Positions 42,940 through 53,432 of a stretch of 64,000 bases of DNA are shown one piece after another. The stretch is from Littorina saxatilis (Eukaryota; Mollusca; Gastropoda; Littorinimorpha; Littorinidae), in NCBI RefSeq assembly GCF_037325665.1, contig NC_090249.1:35556462-35620461 (forward strand), written 5' to 3'. The translations under genes and the position numbers were made by a program. The notes beneath the pieces are model-generated. The model had not been told where the DNA came from and did no database searches. It was given only the letters and a program-made list of their open reading frames with translations. Within the stretch, counting starts at the first letter, position 1. Each line of letters opens with the position of its first letter.

Positions 42940-43826
42940 CAGGGACGTAGCACACCTAATAAAAGTGGTGGGGCGGAAAAAAATGGAAGACAAAATGCTG
43001 AGACAGCTAAGGAAATATGGGGCTTACACTACCGGCCCCCCCCCCCCCCCCCCCCTTCCCGTCCCCTTGTAATGGTCTAAAAAAGAAAGAAAACATGATG
43101 CGATTTCGTGCCTTCTGAGCTCAGTTCCATCTAATCATCTTTCCATCCTCCACCAAACAACGGGCTGGTGAATGTATCAGTGATTATCAATCGACTTACA
43201 TTTATATCTAAATTCCGATACGTTGAATGTGATGAGCACTTACTTCAAATGACTTTCGTCTTCATTATTGTCTAGTGTGTTAAAAAGCAAGGATTGACAA
43301 ACTGGTTTACTTCTAAACAAGCAATTTATTGATCCGTCCAGCCATCAACATTGGCAGCCTGAGTGATGACTGAAAAATAGAGGGATTTGTCAGAATATTT
43401 TTAGCGCGTTTTCGATCCATCACAACCAGGATGCACACTTGTGTCCATTGTTCAATTCTCTCTCTACATGTTGTTTCATGTGACACTGTTAACCCCACAA
43501 GTTACTGTGTTACTCAATTGTTATGGCGTACTTACGGTTGACACACAATCACTCACCCCTCAGTCTGACCCCAGCTTCACACACAGAATATACAAAACAT
43601 TTCTTACCTCCATTGTTTCTCATGGGAGCAGACGGACGAAGAAGCAATTTTCACTAAATTGGCGCCAATACTTTTATGGCCTGACGGAACTCGTCACGTG
43701 TGACGTTCTCGTCAAAATAAGACGTCATCCTATTCCAGCAGTTGACCAAGACTAACACACACAAAAAAAAACAAAAAAACCGACCTTATGCCATTGCGTG
43801 AATACTACGTGGGGTGTTCTGTTGGT

Positions 43827-43914
<88 letters not shown>

Positions 43915-43980
43915 TTTTTTTTTTACGGAAAAAGTGGTCGGGCGGTCGCCCTACATGCCCTACCGGGTGCTACGTCCCTG
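42940..43980. repeat. inverted copies of a CAGGGACGTAGCAC end
   Basis: CAGGGACGTAGCACACCTAAT ... AGTGGTGGGGCGG at 42940 recurs inverted at about 43930-43980 (CCGGGTGCTACGTCCCTG). These could be the ends of one ~1 kb element or two separate hAT-like MITE ends. A C-tract is at 43038-43056 and (CT)n at 43833-43905. Interior 43640-43740 has TTGGCGCCAA, CACGTG and GACGTCAT motifs. Confidence 0.45.
43833..43905. repeat. (CT)n microsatellite
   Basis: 73 bp CT run followed by a T-tract. Confidence 0.95.
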
Positions 43981-43989
43981 TGTCATGTG

Positions 43990-44553
43990 TATGTCTTTAG
44001 TCAATAAATACACATGCTTTTTTAATCTGACGCATTGATTTGATGTGTACGTGTGTGTTAATTTGTGTGTGTTTCCTTCCATGAGTGATTGCTTAGAAAC
44101 TCTTGGATGTGTTTTAATAAATGAGATGTGTGCTGCTCTCTGGTTTGAAGGATTCTAACAAAGATAAGAATGCAAAATAACTGATATAACTGCATGTGGC
44201 TCAGGGGTTTCATCAAATTACAAATGCAATGTGTTGATAATTGATGAAGGAATTTTCAGAGACACAGAATTAATGTCATGTATAGATCCGTAATCTGATC
44301 TCTATAAGCAGCCTTCGATTATTTTACTCATTTACAATTATACATTTAATTATAGCCAAGTAGAAAGTTATGAAACGCATGCAGGTAAAATGTATATGAG
44401 ATGCTCTAACATTCATCAGTGCAAAATATATATCATTTTGACCCTGATCCAGACCTGTTTGGGGCAAGCCCAGCTTGTAGGTTTGCATTTGGACTTTGAC
44501 CCCATCATACCACTGGTAGTAAATCTTTTAACACAGACCTGTTTAGTTTTTTT
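43990..44553. other. intergenic, no gene seen
   Basis: AT-rich, no supported feature. Confidence 0.4.
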
Positions 44554-45285
44554 GACTCACATGCGAAGCAAAAGTGAGTCTATGTACTCACCCGAGTCGT
44601 CCGGACGTCCGTCCGTCCGTCCGTCCGGAAAACTTTAACGTTGGATATTTCTTGGACACTATTCAGTCTATCAGTACCAAATTTGGCAAGATGGTGTATG
44701 ATGACAAGGCCCAAAAAAACATACATAGCATCTTGACCTTGCTTCAAGGTCAAGGTCGCAGGGGCCATAAATGTTGCCTAAAAAACAGCTATTTTTCACA
44801 TTTTTCCCATTTTCTCTGAAGCTTTTGAGATTCAATACCTCACCTATATATGATATATAGGGCAAAGTAAGCCCCATCTTTTGATACCAGTTTGGTTTAC
44901 CTTGCTTCAAGGTCAAGGTCACAGGAGCTCTTCAAAGTTTGAAGTGACCTTGACCCTGAGCTATGGAAGATAACTGTTTCAAACTTAAAAATTATGTGGG
45001 GCACATGTTATGCTTTCATCATGAGACACATTTGGTCACATATGATCAAGGTCAAGGTCACTTTGACCCTTATGAAATGTGACCAAAATAAGGTAGTGAA
45101 CCACTAAAAGTGACCATATCTCATGGTAGAAAGAGCCAATAAGCACCATTGTACTTCCTATGTCTTGAATTAACAGCTTTGTGTTGCATGACCTTGGATG
45201 ACCTTGACCTTGGGTCAAGGTCACATGTATTTTGGTAGGAAAAATGTGTAAAGCATGTGAGTCGTATGGGCTTTGCCCTTCTTGT
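44554..45285 (+). mobile_element. Helentron-like non-autonomous element (family A, copy 1)
   Basis: Starts GACTCACATGCGAAGC after a T-run and ends GCATGTGAGTC-GTAT-GGGCTTTGCCC-TTCTTGT: subterminal inverted repeat GACTCACATGC, a GGGC/GCCC hairpin, then CTTGT. A (GTCC)n microsatellite follows the 5' end (44598-44628). The body has many AAGGTCAAGGTCA / TGACCTTGACC copies. Ends and layout parallel family B, and both finish in CTTGT. No ORF. 732 bp. Confidence 0.75.
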
Positions 45286-45578
45286 TTATCTATCATTTGT
45301 CCCTGACCTCTCCTCTGCAACTCTCCCCTTTTAGTCTATGCTTCACTTTTCAACATGTTATAGGAAAACAGTTAGGTTTTGTATGCTCAGAACATGCGGC
45401 CTACAGACATACCGGTACACATATGCACTGGTACATGCACATGTATGTACACTTGGCTGTCAGTGACTGGGAGCTGTAAAGTTAGTCGGTGACTGGGAGC
45501 TGTAAAGTTAGTCGGTGCCTGGGAGCTGTAAACTTGTCATTTTATCTATATATATATATATTGTATGCGATGCTGATA
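45286..45578. other. intergenic; short GTGACTGGGAGCTGTAAAGT repeats
   Basis: GGTGMCTGGGAGCTGTAAA with TTAGTC spacer occurs three times at 45463-45535. No gene. Confidence 0.5.
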
Positions 45579-45759
45579 CAGTAGAACCTCCCTTTTTAGA
45601 CCTCCAAAAATCTGAGAAAATCGGGTCTTAAAAAGGAGGGAGTCTTACAAATTACAATAGAGGTAGATTTACAGAGGTTATGAACAGAAAATCTGAAAAA
45701 GGAAGGTCTTAAATTGGGGAAGTCTTAAATTCAGGGGTCTTAAAATGTTGGTTTTACTG
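45579..45759. mobile_element. pogo/Tigger-like MITE (copy 3)
   Basis: Ends CAGTAGAACCTCCCTTTTTAG and AAATGTTGGTTTTACTG, flanked by TA; reversed-orientation interior GGTCTTAAAAAGGAGGGAGTC. Confidence 0.7.
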
Positions 45760-46111
45760 TACCAACTCAAGTGAAGCAGTTCATGGAGCAGAAAATCCTA
45801 AACACTTTCAAGCATGGCATTAGAAAAAAACGTCTGTTTGGAAATCATTTTGAACTTCAGTTTTCCTGGTGTACTTTTGAGATTTGTGAACATGGATACT
45901 TTCCACTAAAAAATTATGTTCTTCTCTGAGTTTTTATTCTACCATGCTCTTCTTCATTGTCGGTAAAGTGCCCTCAAGCTTCATTGATTTTTATTTACTA
46001 TCCTAAAGCGTAAGGGAAGACATGCTGTGTAATTTACTCATGAGATGTCTTAATTTGCAGCCCTCTGCTCTGATATTTTGGGTGTGAGCTAGTCAACTGA
46101 AAAGTTTACTT

Positions 46112-46300
46112 TATTGTGAAACCCGGTTGAGTTAAAACCTAAAAAAATCTGTGAAAATTAGGTTTAAAAAAAGGAGGGAGTCTTACAATAGAGGTAAATT
46201 TACTTGAACATTACGACAAAAATTGCGAACAAACAACTACAAGGTCTTGAAAGGGAGGAAGTCAAAAATCGTGGGGTACTGAAAGGGGGGTTCCTTTGTA
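46112..46300. mobile_element. pogo/Tigger-like MITE (copy 4, degraded)
   Basis: GTTTAAAAAAAGGAGGGAGTC, GTCTTGAAAGGGAGGAAGTC and GAAAGGGGGGTTCC match the family interior and right end; termini are eroded. Confidence 0.55.
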
Positions 46301-46617
46301 GTACTAGGAACTGCATGTGGATGAAAGCACAGTTTTATGTGAACAGTTCACTTACACTTACAGACAATGCAGACGGCTAAGGGATGCAACACTGCTTAGG
46401 AATGTGAATCCACGACTTATTGCAATTGTCTCCCTTGTTGGGTTAAGCAACACATTTTCTCTCTCTCTCTCTCTCTCTCACTTTTTTTTTTCATTCGTTG
46501 TTTTACTTATTCTTTCTTCTTTTCGTTCATTCAGTTACTCTTTCAATTTTTCTGTCATTCTTTCCTCCATAAAAGAAATTTCCCATTGAGTGAATAATAA
46601 GGGTGATCATCATTTTT

Positions 46618-47360
46618 GACTCACATGCGAAGCAAAAGTGAGTCTATGTACTCACCCGAGTCGTCCGTCCGTCCGTCCGTCCGTCCGTCCGTCCGGAAAA
46701 CTTTAACGTTGGATATTTCTTGGACACTATTCAGTCTATCAGTACCAAATTTGGCAAGATGGTGTATGATGACAAGGCCCCCAAAAACATACTTAGCATC
46801 TTGACCTTGCTTCAAGGTCAAGGTCGCAGGGGCCATAAATGTTGCCTAAAAAACAGCTATTTTTCCCATTTTTCCCATTTTCTCTGAAGTTTTTGAGATT
46901 GAATACCTCACCTATATATGATATATAGGGCAAAGTAAGCCCCATCTTTTGATACCAGTTTGGTTTACCTTGCTTCAAGGTCAAGGTCACAGGAGCTCTT
47001 CAAAGTTGGATTGTATACATATTTTGAAGTGACCTTGACCCTGAACTATGGAAGATAACTGTTTCAAACTTAAAAATTATGTGGGGCACATGTTATGCTT
47101 TCATCATGAGACACATTTGGTCACATATGATCAAGGTCAAGGTCACTTTGACCCTAATGAAATGTGACCAAAATAAGGTAGTGAACCACTAAAAGTGACC
47201 ATATCTCATGGTAGAAAGAGCCAATAAGCACCATTGTACTTCCTATGTCTTGAATTAACAGCTTTGTGTTGCATGACCTTGACCTTGGGTCAAGGTCACA
47301 TGTATTTTGGTAGGAAAAATGTGTAAAGCATGTGAGTCGTATGGGCTTTGCCCTTCTTGT
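46618..47360 (+). mobile_element. Helentron-like non-autonomous element (family A, copy 2)
   Basis: Nearly identical to 44554-45285, with a longer (GTCC)n run at 46663-46692 and an extra GGATTGTATACATATT segment. Same GACTCACATGC start, GGGCTTTGCCC hairpin and CTTGT end. It stops 31 bp before the splice acceptor of the first coding HMG-CoA synthase exon. Confidence 0.78.
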
Positions 47361-47404
47361 GTCTGTTACATTGATATTTGTTTGCAGCACACTTATAGAT
47401 CTTC

Positions 47405-50400
47405 ATGATGCCTGGATCCAAAGCTGAAGGAGAACAAAGATGGCCCCAGGAGGTGGGCATTATCGCAATGGAGGTCTACTTTCCCTCCCAGTATGTCAAC
47501 CAGACTGAACTCGAGCAGTTCGATGGCGCGTCTGCAGGAAAGGTAAAAAACGATAATGTTTTGAAGTTGTTTGAACCAAGAAAGGTATGTTGTTGAAACG
47601 TTATAACAAAACAAAATGTAACGTTCACTTCCAATAACATACCTTACTTGTTTTTTTTATTCTGAATTTTGGAACGTTGGCAGTCTATTTGTTTTTGTGA
47701 TTTGTGTCGTTGCGAGGTTGCAAGGAATAATGATCATGTAAGTTGTGTGTTTGTTCTGTTATATTTTAATTCTGCACCAACCTTGAATGGTTCTAAAATC
47801 ATGACCATATTATGCATAGGACCATTATTGTTATGATATACATGTAATTGTGTCTTTTTCTTTGTGTCTGTGATCTTTTTTTTCTTATCCTGGTTTTCTG
47901 ACCATTTTCATTGCTCATGTTTGTGTGTTAAGTGCAACCATTGTATAACAATATTCAAAGAATGAAGAAATACAAGACCGAAGCATGAATGAGCTCAGAG
48001 TAAAACAATTTACACAAAGGATAGAATTACAAACAGACATTTAAACTAATTTTAAGCATGATGTGCATATTTTATGTTGATGATAAGTGTTTACCCCCAA
48101 AACATAAAACTTGGTGTGTACTTTCCTCACAGTACACAATAGGGCTTGGACAGAGTCGAATGGGCTTCTGCTCCGACCGCGAAGACATCAACAGCCTCTG
48201 TCTCACCGCCGTTCAGAAGCTTATGGAGCGCAACAAGCTTACTTACCCAGAAATCGGACGTCTGGAGGTCGGCACGGAAACCATCATCGACAAGTCGAAG
48301 AGTGTGAAGACTGTTCTAATGCAGCTATTTGAGGACAGTGGTAACACAGACGTGGAAGGGATCGACACCACCAACGCCTGTTTTGGGGGAACTGCTGCGC
48401 TGCTGAATGCTGTCAACTGGATTGAGTCAAGTTCTTGGGATGGTGGGTTGTGGTTTTGTGTTTTGTTAGGAAGGATGTCTTGCGCATTTACAGCAATTTT
48501 GTGTTACATTTTTGCCTTCCTGTCCTCCTTACTTCTTTGATTCACAAATTAAATAACATTAACAAATGGGAACAAAATGTACTTCAAGATTTGAAAACAC
48601 ACTTTTAAGCATTCCTTTTTATAATCCTTTTTTTTTTTTTTTTAACTATCATTGATAATAACTTCCTAAAGTAAATACCAAATTCTGTTTTTTGTTGTTG
48701 TTCAATTCCATCTTTCTTACGTAGAGAAATCATTTGTCAAGCTTCTGAATGCACAGGGGTCACCCAGGATTAGGGGAATAAAACTTGAAATTACGGGATG
48801 TACATTAATTGTGCACATGAATACAAAGCTGTAAGCTAAAATACCTATTCAGCTTTAATAATTTTGCAAACCCATTTGGTATGGAGATTGATTTGACCCC
48901 GTAGAATCCAAAAAGCTAAAGTTGCGAAAATAACTAAATGTTCCAATGCCAACAGTTATCAGTGCATAACGGAAAATGTGTTGTGCAACTTATGCCTCTT
49001 TTGTCCAAACGCTCTATAATATTGTTACAGGTCGTTATGCCCTGGTAGTGGCGGCAGATATTGCAGTGTATGCCTCCGGCAATGCTCGCTGCACAGGGGG
49101 CGCTGGTGCTGTGGCTATGCTGGTGGGCCCAAATGCTCCACTCATTTTTGACAGAGGTGGGTACCGTTTCATTACGTATTGTATCGACGTCATCATGGAA
49201 CTTCAGCTTAACTCCATTTAGACAGCTTATCAGCATTAAGGCCAGAACTGATTATTTTTATTATGAAATAGTGCATATATTTGTACCTCGTATGGATAGA
49301 ATGATAAAATAATGTTCAAACATGTAATAGTATTCTACTTCTAGAGAATTGTTCTCATCAGCACTCCAGCATATTAGCGAATCGATAGCGAATTTAGAGT
49401 TTAACAAGTGTACTCACATCATTTTTCATTCCCCCTACAGGTGTGCGTTCTTGTCACATGCAACATGTGTATGACTTCTACAAGCCAGACATGGCGTCGG
49501 AGTACCCTACGGTGGACGGCAAGCTGTCCATTCAGTGCTACCTGCACGCGCTTGACCGTTGCTATCAAGTCTTCAGCACTAAGGCCAGGCGTGTTGGTGT
49601 TCTGGGTAGGTGTCACAATGGAATAGACGTTTGGAATGATATACAGCAACTGGATTTTTGTATGGGCCATGAAAGAGTTGTGCCCCTTAAAAATGAGGCA
49701 AAATATTGCGAGTGATAAATATGTTTGGGCAAGTGATCGTGATCTTCACAGTGAGAAATGAGTTTGGATGGGCATTTTGACATTTTGACAGGGTCTGCTT
49801 GAAAGGATTACTTTTTCTCTTGAAAACATGCTTATTGCAGCTCATTCTGACACTGTTGGTGTATTTACATTTTGACCCATCTTCGAGGTACACAGCTCTT
49901 CCACAGCGAATAAAAGTCTTGACCGAGTTATTTCCAGACAAAAAATCTGCCGCTGTGTTTATGTGTGTATGCCCAGGGTGTTGGACAAAGAACTTAATAA
50001 GAGTAAAATGGCATCACTTGATTAAATGTGGATTTTGACACTGGAATCGCCTGTTGATTAACGTTAATATCCTGCTGTTTAAGTTGTAGATATTCATGGA
50101 CTTAGTGTGGTTGTGATTGTTTTTCCAATGCTTTCTGATGGACTGCTTGGTATTCACAAGAAAAGTGATATTTGTCTCCTGTGTAACATAATCTTGTGTT
50201 CATATAAAAGAAGCAATTAATTCATGTTTGTATTTTTTTAATAACAAAAGACACATCATTTGCGTGGATAAAGATTCATTTATCCTTTTCTTCCATTGCA
50301 GAAGGAACCAGTTTGCTAGATGGTGCAAGTGCCTTCATCTTTCACCAGCCGTATTACAAGCTGGTGATGAAATCTTTTGCCCGTCTCATGCTGAACGACT

Positions 50401-51394
50401 TCCTGACAGACCGCAACCCTGATTACAAAGGCCGCTATGCTGGACTAGAGGCCTTCAGGTAAGCATGATTTCACTGGATTTAGGACGTTACAGTATGGGG
50501 GATTTCTTTTACCTGACTCCACTGCCGTAAGATGCAGCTCAATTAAACACTTTATGGCCTATCAAACGCAATATTGTGGAAGTCCCCTTTATATATCTCT
50601 TTTTATAATGATTATCCATGCCAAGTATAAAACACTGCTAGTGCTCCAGCCAAAAATTACGATACATGTCTTCTGAAGGGTGAAGACTTGATACATCAAA
50701 AGATCTCTCTCCTGGGTTGTACTGAGTGACTGGAAATCACACAAAGTCACACTTCCAAAAATAAGCAACCCATGGTACTTATAGCATAGGAGTACCTCTT
50801 TTTAAAGTATGGGTAAATGTTTCAGTGGTGACAAACACAGTGGAGGAGGTTTGTTTTTTTTGTGAGGAAGGATGTGCGTTGTTTGCCTGCTTGCCCATAG
50901 CCATATGCAAGTAAAGCAGTACCGTGCATAATTAACATTGAATCAGCGTAGTTTTTGCTGACTGCTCATCAAGTGAAATCTGTATAATTTCAGAGATGTG
51001 AAACTGGAGGGAACATACTTTGATCGCAACATCGAACAAGCATTCCTGGCAGCCAGCAAGAGCCTGTTTGAAGAGAAGACCAAACCGTCCACAAGACTTG
51101 CTGTTCAAGTTGGAAATATGTACACACCCTCGCTCTACGGCGGTCTAGCATCCTACATTGCTGAGTGAGTATTTTGTTTTGAGAAGGATGTGGGGGGGGG
51201 GGGGGGGGTGTGGTGTGGTGTGGTGTGGTGGTGGCAGGTGGAGGAGAACAGAGGGAAAAGTGCCTGAAAGAAGTGAGTCAGTGAATTTCTTAGCATGTGG
51301 GTATACATTAGCTGAGATTAGACAAACTGGTAGTGTTATTGAAATTACCAGAACAGATTTAGTCTAAGGTATGGTTTTTTTTTTGGGGGGGGGG

Positions 51395-51442
<48 letters not shown>

Positions 51443-53432
51443 ATGCTTGAGAAAGATAGAATAAAAATTGGAAGTGCAAGGAACTGGAATAACAAAAAAA
51501 TGTGAGTCCAATGTTCACAATTTTAACAAATCACTGATAATACTCTGGCATGAAAAAGCACTCTTTTCACATATCATAACTTGTTTTCTTTTATTCACAG
51601 CAACACAGTGGAAAGTCTTCGAGGCAAACGAGTGGTCCTGTTTTCCTACGGCTCTGGTCTGGCGGCATCCATGTATTCCCTCCGCTTCGCAGATGACCGC
51701 ACACCTGACTCCCCCCTGGAACAGCTGGTGTCAAGCCTGAGTGATTTGCAGGCACGTCTAGAAAGCAGGCAGAAAGTGGTGCCACAGGACTTTGACAAGT
51801 GTATGAAACTCAGAGAGGAGACACATCATTTAGGTGAGTTTTGGAGAGGCAGAGGAAGGGAGGGTAGTTTGGTTTGTGTGTGTGTGTGTGTGTGTGTGAC
51901 CCAACCACCACAAGACTTTGCTGTTGAAGTTTGACATTTTTTGGAACTCGCCCTTTTAAGATCTCGGATAAATCTAAGAAAATCAGGTATTAAAAAAGGG
52001 GGAGTGTTAAATTGGAGGCACATTTACAGACACTATGAAGAGAAAATCTTGGGAAACAAGGTCTGAACACGGGGGAAGTCTTAACCCTTAGGCTGGTTGT
52101 CGCGACATATGTCGCGCTACTTTATGTATACTGTCACCTGGTTGTCACGACATATGTCGCGCTGCTGGCTCAGTCTGTTTAGTCAGTTCCGATTACCTCC
52201 CATGGATGCGAAAACCTATATGACCGTTTTTCTTTATTTTTCTCTCTGTTATTTAATTCACCAGTGGCTATGTAACATGTGTTAGAGAATTGCACCAGTG
52301 TAAGGGTTAAAACAGGTGGTCTTAAAAGGGGGGTTCCACTGTGTGTACATGGACATGGGACATTCGACTTTCACACTTATACTTCATGCTCATTCATTTG
52401 GAATGGACGAATATGTCTTTTTACATTTAAATTCCTAACTTACCTACTTCCTGCTCATTTACCAGGAATGAACACAATATTCTATGTTGTGGTTTTTAGC
52501 CCCCTACAAGCCGGTGAGCACTGTGGACCACTTGTTTCCGGGCACCTGGTACCTGACGGAAGTAGACAGCATGCACCGCAGAAAGTACGAACGCAAACCT
52601 CTCAGCGACACTGTCTCCAACAATGCTGCGGGGGATGTCAACATGGCGGAGGTACGAGACATAGGGAACAAATTGGCGCGTGGCCTAGTGGTTAGGATGT
52701 TGGTGTTCTGTGTGGTGTGTTAAGCCTTAAAGGGTGGAGATTTTTCTGATCTGCAAGGTCAACTTATGTGCAGACCTGCTAGTGCATTATCCCCCTTCAT
52801 GTTTTCATGCAAGCACAAGACCAAGTACATTTGAAAAAGATCCTGTAATCCATGTCAGTTTGGTGGGCTATAGAACCACAAAAACACCCAAGCAGCATGC
52901 TTCCCTTGGAATTAAGAGTTTGAATGCCTTTAAAATAGCAAGGGGGGGGGGGGGGGGACATAAATTCGAGTTGCTTTCTCTCTGGGGAAAGCGAGCTGCC
53001 ATACAGTATGGCGCTACCCTTTTTTTTTAGTCTTTCCTGCATGCGTGTATACATGTTTCTAGGCCCTGAGACTTTTGCTGTGAACTTAGGCTCTTTATCA
53101 TGCGCATGCATGCACACGGGGGTGCTCAGACTCCGAGGAGAGCCTGCACAAAGTTGACTCTTGGAAATAAATCCCTTGCCAAACATGGGGATGGAACCCG
53201 CACGCCAATAGTGACAACTGGTTTTGAAGCCAGCGCTGCTACCGGCTGAGCTAGTTTTCCCGCCCCAACTTTGGCTTTGACCAAAGCTTTGAAAAATGTA
53301 ACAAAACATTAGCTCAATATATTGTAATTAAAAATGATTTTAACTTTACAGAGTTAATATGTTTCTGTGTTACAGGTAAAGCGACAACTGCCAGTGGATG
53401 TCCAACAGGGAGCTGTAGTCAACAGCGCATGA
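47405..53432 (+). CDS. HMGCS1: hydroxymethylglutaryl-CoA synthase, cytosolic type
   Basis: Ten coding exons: 47405-47542, 48133-48442, 49031-49156, 49441-49605, 50302-50458, 50994-51164, 51601-51833, 52500-52651 and 53376-53432 are nine identified in phase and cover the whole protein, so nine is the count I support; total 502 residues. It condenses acetyl-CoA with acetoacetyl-CoA to HMG-CoA, the step before HMG-CoA reductase in the mevalonate pathway. Catalytic residues fall where the family has them: Glu95 (EVGTETIID), Cys129 ([12 protein letters not shown]) and His261 (IFHQPYYKL). Other blocks: DVGI-type start [41 protein letters not shown] and GTWYLTEVD. There is no mitochondrial presequence, so the cytosolic form is inferred. 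The first coding exon opens after acceptor TTTGTTTGCAG at 47391 with a 13-base leader, so an upstream non-coding exon must exist and was not found. Human HMGCS1 is 520 residues. Confidence 0.96.
51933..52341. mobile_element. pogo/Tigger-like MITE (copy 5), interrupted
   Basis: Left part 51933-52084 and right part 52308-52341 (GGTCTTAAAAGGGGGGTTCC-ACTG) match the family; a TTAA-flanked element at 52085-52307 splits it. In an HMG-CoA synthase intron. Confidence 0.65.
52085..52307. mobile_element. TTAA-flanked MITE, piggyBac-like
   Basis: TTAA at 52081-52084 and 52308-52311; ends CCCTTAGGCTGGTTGTCG and CACCAGTGTAAGGG. Two copies of GGTTGTCRCGACATATGTCG lie near the left end. TTAA target plus CCCTTA ends fit piggyBac-type MITEs (inference). 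223 bp. Confidence 0.78.
53017..53266 (-). mobile_element. tRNA-derived SINE (third family)
   Basis: Minus strand: GGGCGGGAAAACTAGCTCAG with A box, GTGCGGGTTCCATCCCC as B box, then AAGGGATTTATTTCCAAGAG and CAACTTTGTGCAGGCTCTCC in the body, and an A-run tail at 53028-53019. Body and head recall a widespread mollusc SINE (memory). It lies in the last HMG-CoA synthase intron, next to a G-tract (52942-52957) and a diverged copy of the 13.6 kb tandem unit (52967-53020). Confidence 0.82.

Noticed and set aside
43640-43745. Promoter of the HMG-CoA synthase gene
   Set aside because: TTGGCGCCAA, CACGTG and GACGTCAT sites are suggestive, but there is no first exon or donor linking this stretch to the acceptor at 47391, and it may lie inside a transposon.
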